Below are positions 63,505-64,000 of a stretch of DNA of 64,000 bases, one piece after another. The notes under the pieces were generated by a model. It saw nothing but the letters and a program-made list of their open reading frames with translations, did not search any database and was not told the origin of the DNA. This DNA is from Cyclobacteriaceae bacterium (lineage in GTDB: Bacteria; Bacteroidota; Bacteroidia; Cytophagales; Cyclobacteriaceae), in assembly GCA_019638355.1 (NCBI GenBank), contig JAHBTY010000003.1:248001-312000 (forward strand), read 5' to 3'. The position numbers and the translations under genes are program-made. Position 1 is the first letter of the stretch. Each line of letters opens with the position of its first letter.

Positions 63505-63640
63505 TTGGCCATTCTGTTTAAAATTAAAGTTCCGGAGCAACATTCCCCACCGGGCTATGCGCCAGAAAAGATTTTTTTGGGAATTAAAATTACAAATTCT
63601 TTTGGCCGATGCCAGATAAATAAAACCCATTATCGCGGGG

Positions 63641-64000
63641 TTATTTTTTTAATTGCATCAGCAAGGTATTGAGTATTTGCCGTGCGGATTCAGCAACGGG
63701 AGTACCAGGGCCAAAAATTCCGGCTACCCCAGCCTTTTGCAAAAATTGATAGTCGCCCGGAGGTATTACGCCACCAGCCACTACTTTTATATCGGGCCGT
63801 CCTGCTTTTTTAAGCGCCTCAATTAACTGTGGTATTAATGTTTTGTGACCAGCCGCCAGGCTGCTGGCACCAATTACATGCACATCGTTTTCGGTTGCTT
63901 GCTTCGCAACTTCTTCCGGAGTTTGAAACAACGGCCCTATGTCCACATCAAAACCTAAATCGGCAAAACCGGTTGCAATTACTTTCGCACCGCGGTCGTG
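63641..64000 (-). CDS. Methylmalonyl-CoA mutase large subunit, C-terminal cobalamin domain (partial)
   Basis: The frame is open to the window edge. It reads [20 protein letters not shown], then [35 protein letters not shown] and a C-terminal helix ending LMQLKK. This is the B12-binding domain of methylmalonyl-CoA mutase; the DxHxRG motif is cut by the window end, leaving HDRG. The catalytic TIM-barrel part is outside the window. It converts succinyl-CoA and methylmalonyl-CoA. Confidence 0.93.
   Translation of the reverse strand, partial: HDRGAKVIATGFADLGFDVDIGPLFQTPEEVAKQATENDVHVIGASSLAAGHKTLIPQLIEALKKAGRPDIKVVAGGVIPPGDYQFLQKAGVAGIFGPGTPVAESARQILNTLLMQLKK

Noticed and set aside
1..64000. tRNA, rRNA, CRISPR arrays, insertion sequences, prophage or integrase genes
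   Set aside because: No cloverleaf, rRNA-like conserved block, spaced repeat array, transposase or integrase motif was noticed on either strand by reading. A tRNAscan or repeat search would be more sensitive.

Overview
The window looks like chromosomal DNA of a Bacteroidota bacterium, most likely order Cytophagales. Support: a SusC-type TonB-dependent receptor with a carboxypeptidase-regulatory-like N-terminal domain, a DUF5916 protein, MbnP/MbnH, LytTR and NtrC regulators, FrnE, CcoI/CcoS, MenA, many AQ-ending signal peptides, and TAnnTTTG -7 promoter boxes instead of E. coli-type -10/-35 elements. Base composition is moderately AT-rich. No rRNA, tRNA, CRISPR array, integrase or insertion sequence was seen. 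Genus is not resolvable by eye.

Layout. 1-6.5 kb (minus strand): a truncated NtrB-like kinase and its NtrC-type sigma-54 activator, lpxH coupled to a small secreted propeller-like protein, ftsH and rsfS. 6.6-11.3 kb (plus): birA, a TPR sensor kinase with a NarL-type regulator, and an unrecognised secreted protein. 11.4-27.9 kb: a large locus I interpret as metal (probably zinc) acquisition and zinc sparing. It holds a MacB/LolCDE-like ABC transporter with a DUF3299-like secreted protein, then, around a divergent operator region, a TonB receptor (minus) and a long plus-strand run: a second DUF3299-like protein, a His-rich lipoprotein, a CobW/G3E GTPase, a DUF1826 protein, an ABC-2 exporter with an embedded esterase, a DUF5916 protein and a thioredoxin-reductase-like enzyme. 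27.9-31.2 kb: an MbnP/MbnH copper-protein cluster.

31.2-36.9 kb (minus): amino-acid permease, lipoprotein, M28 carboxypeptidase and 2-hydroxyacid dehydrogenase, a peptide/amino-acid salvage set. 37.0-40.8 kb (plus): CocE/NonD hydrolase, SGNH hydrolase and an Asp-box (sialidase-fold) protein. 40.85-41.0 kb: a mosaic of intergenic inverted repeats. 41.0-46.4 kb: FrnE (minus), then a KdpD/KdpE-like two-component system, a TrkH-type K+ transporter, a small possibly Sm-like protein and a porin. 46.4-50.5 kb: ahcY, a DUF4386 protein, a lipoprotein and a DinB-like protein.

50.6-59.2 kb is a plus-strand run: LytS/LytTR system, Gre-like protein, MenA, Crp/Fnr regulator, two Usp proteins, the copper P-type ATPase CcoI, the small assembly protein CcoS and a DUF456 protein. 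The maturation genes ccoI and ccoS are present, but the cbb3 oxidase genes are not in the window. It ends with a 1405-residue secreted TPR-CHAT (caspase-like) protein and a truncated cobalamin-binding segment of methylmalonyl-CoA mutase, both on the minus strand.

The most unusual element is the 11.4-27.9 kb metal locus with its operator region at 17.5 kb. Next are the K+ module lacking KdpABC, the ccoIS cluster without its oxidase, and the secreted CHAT protein.
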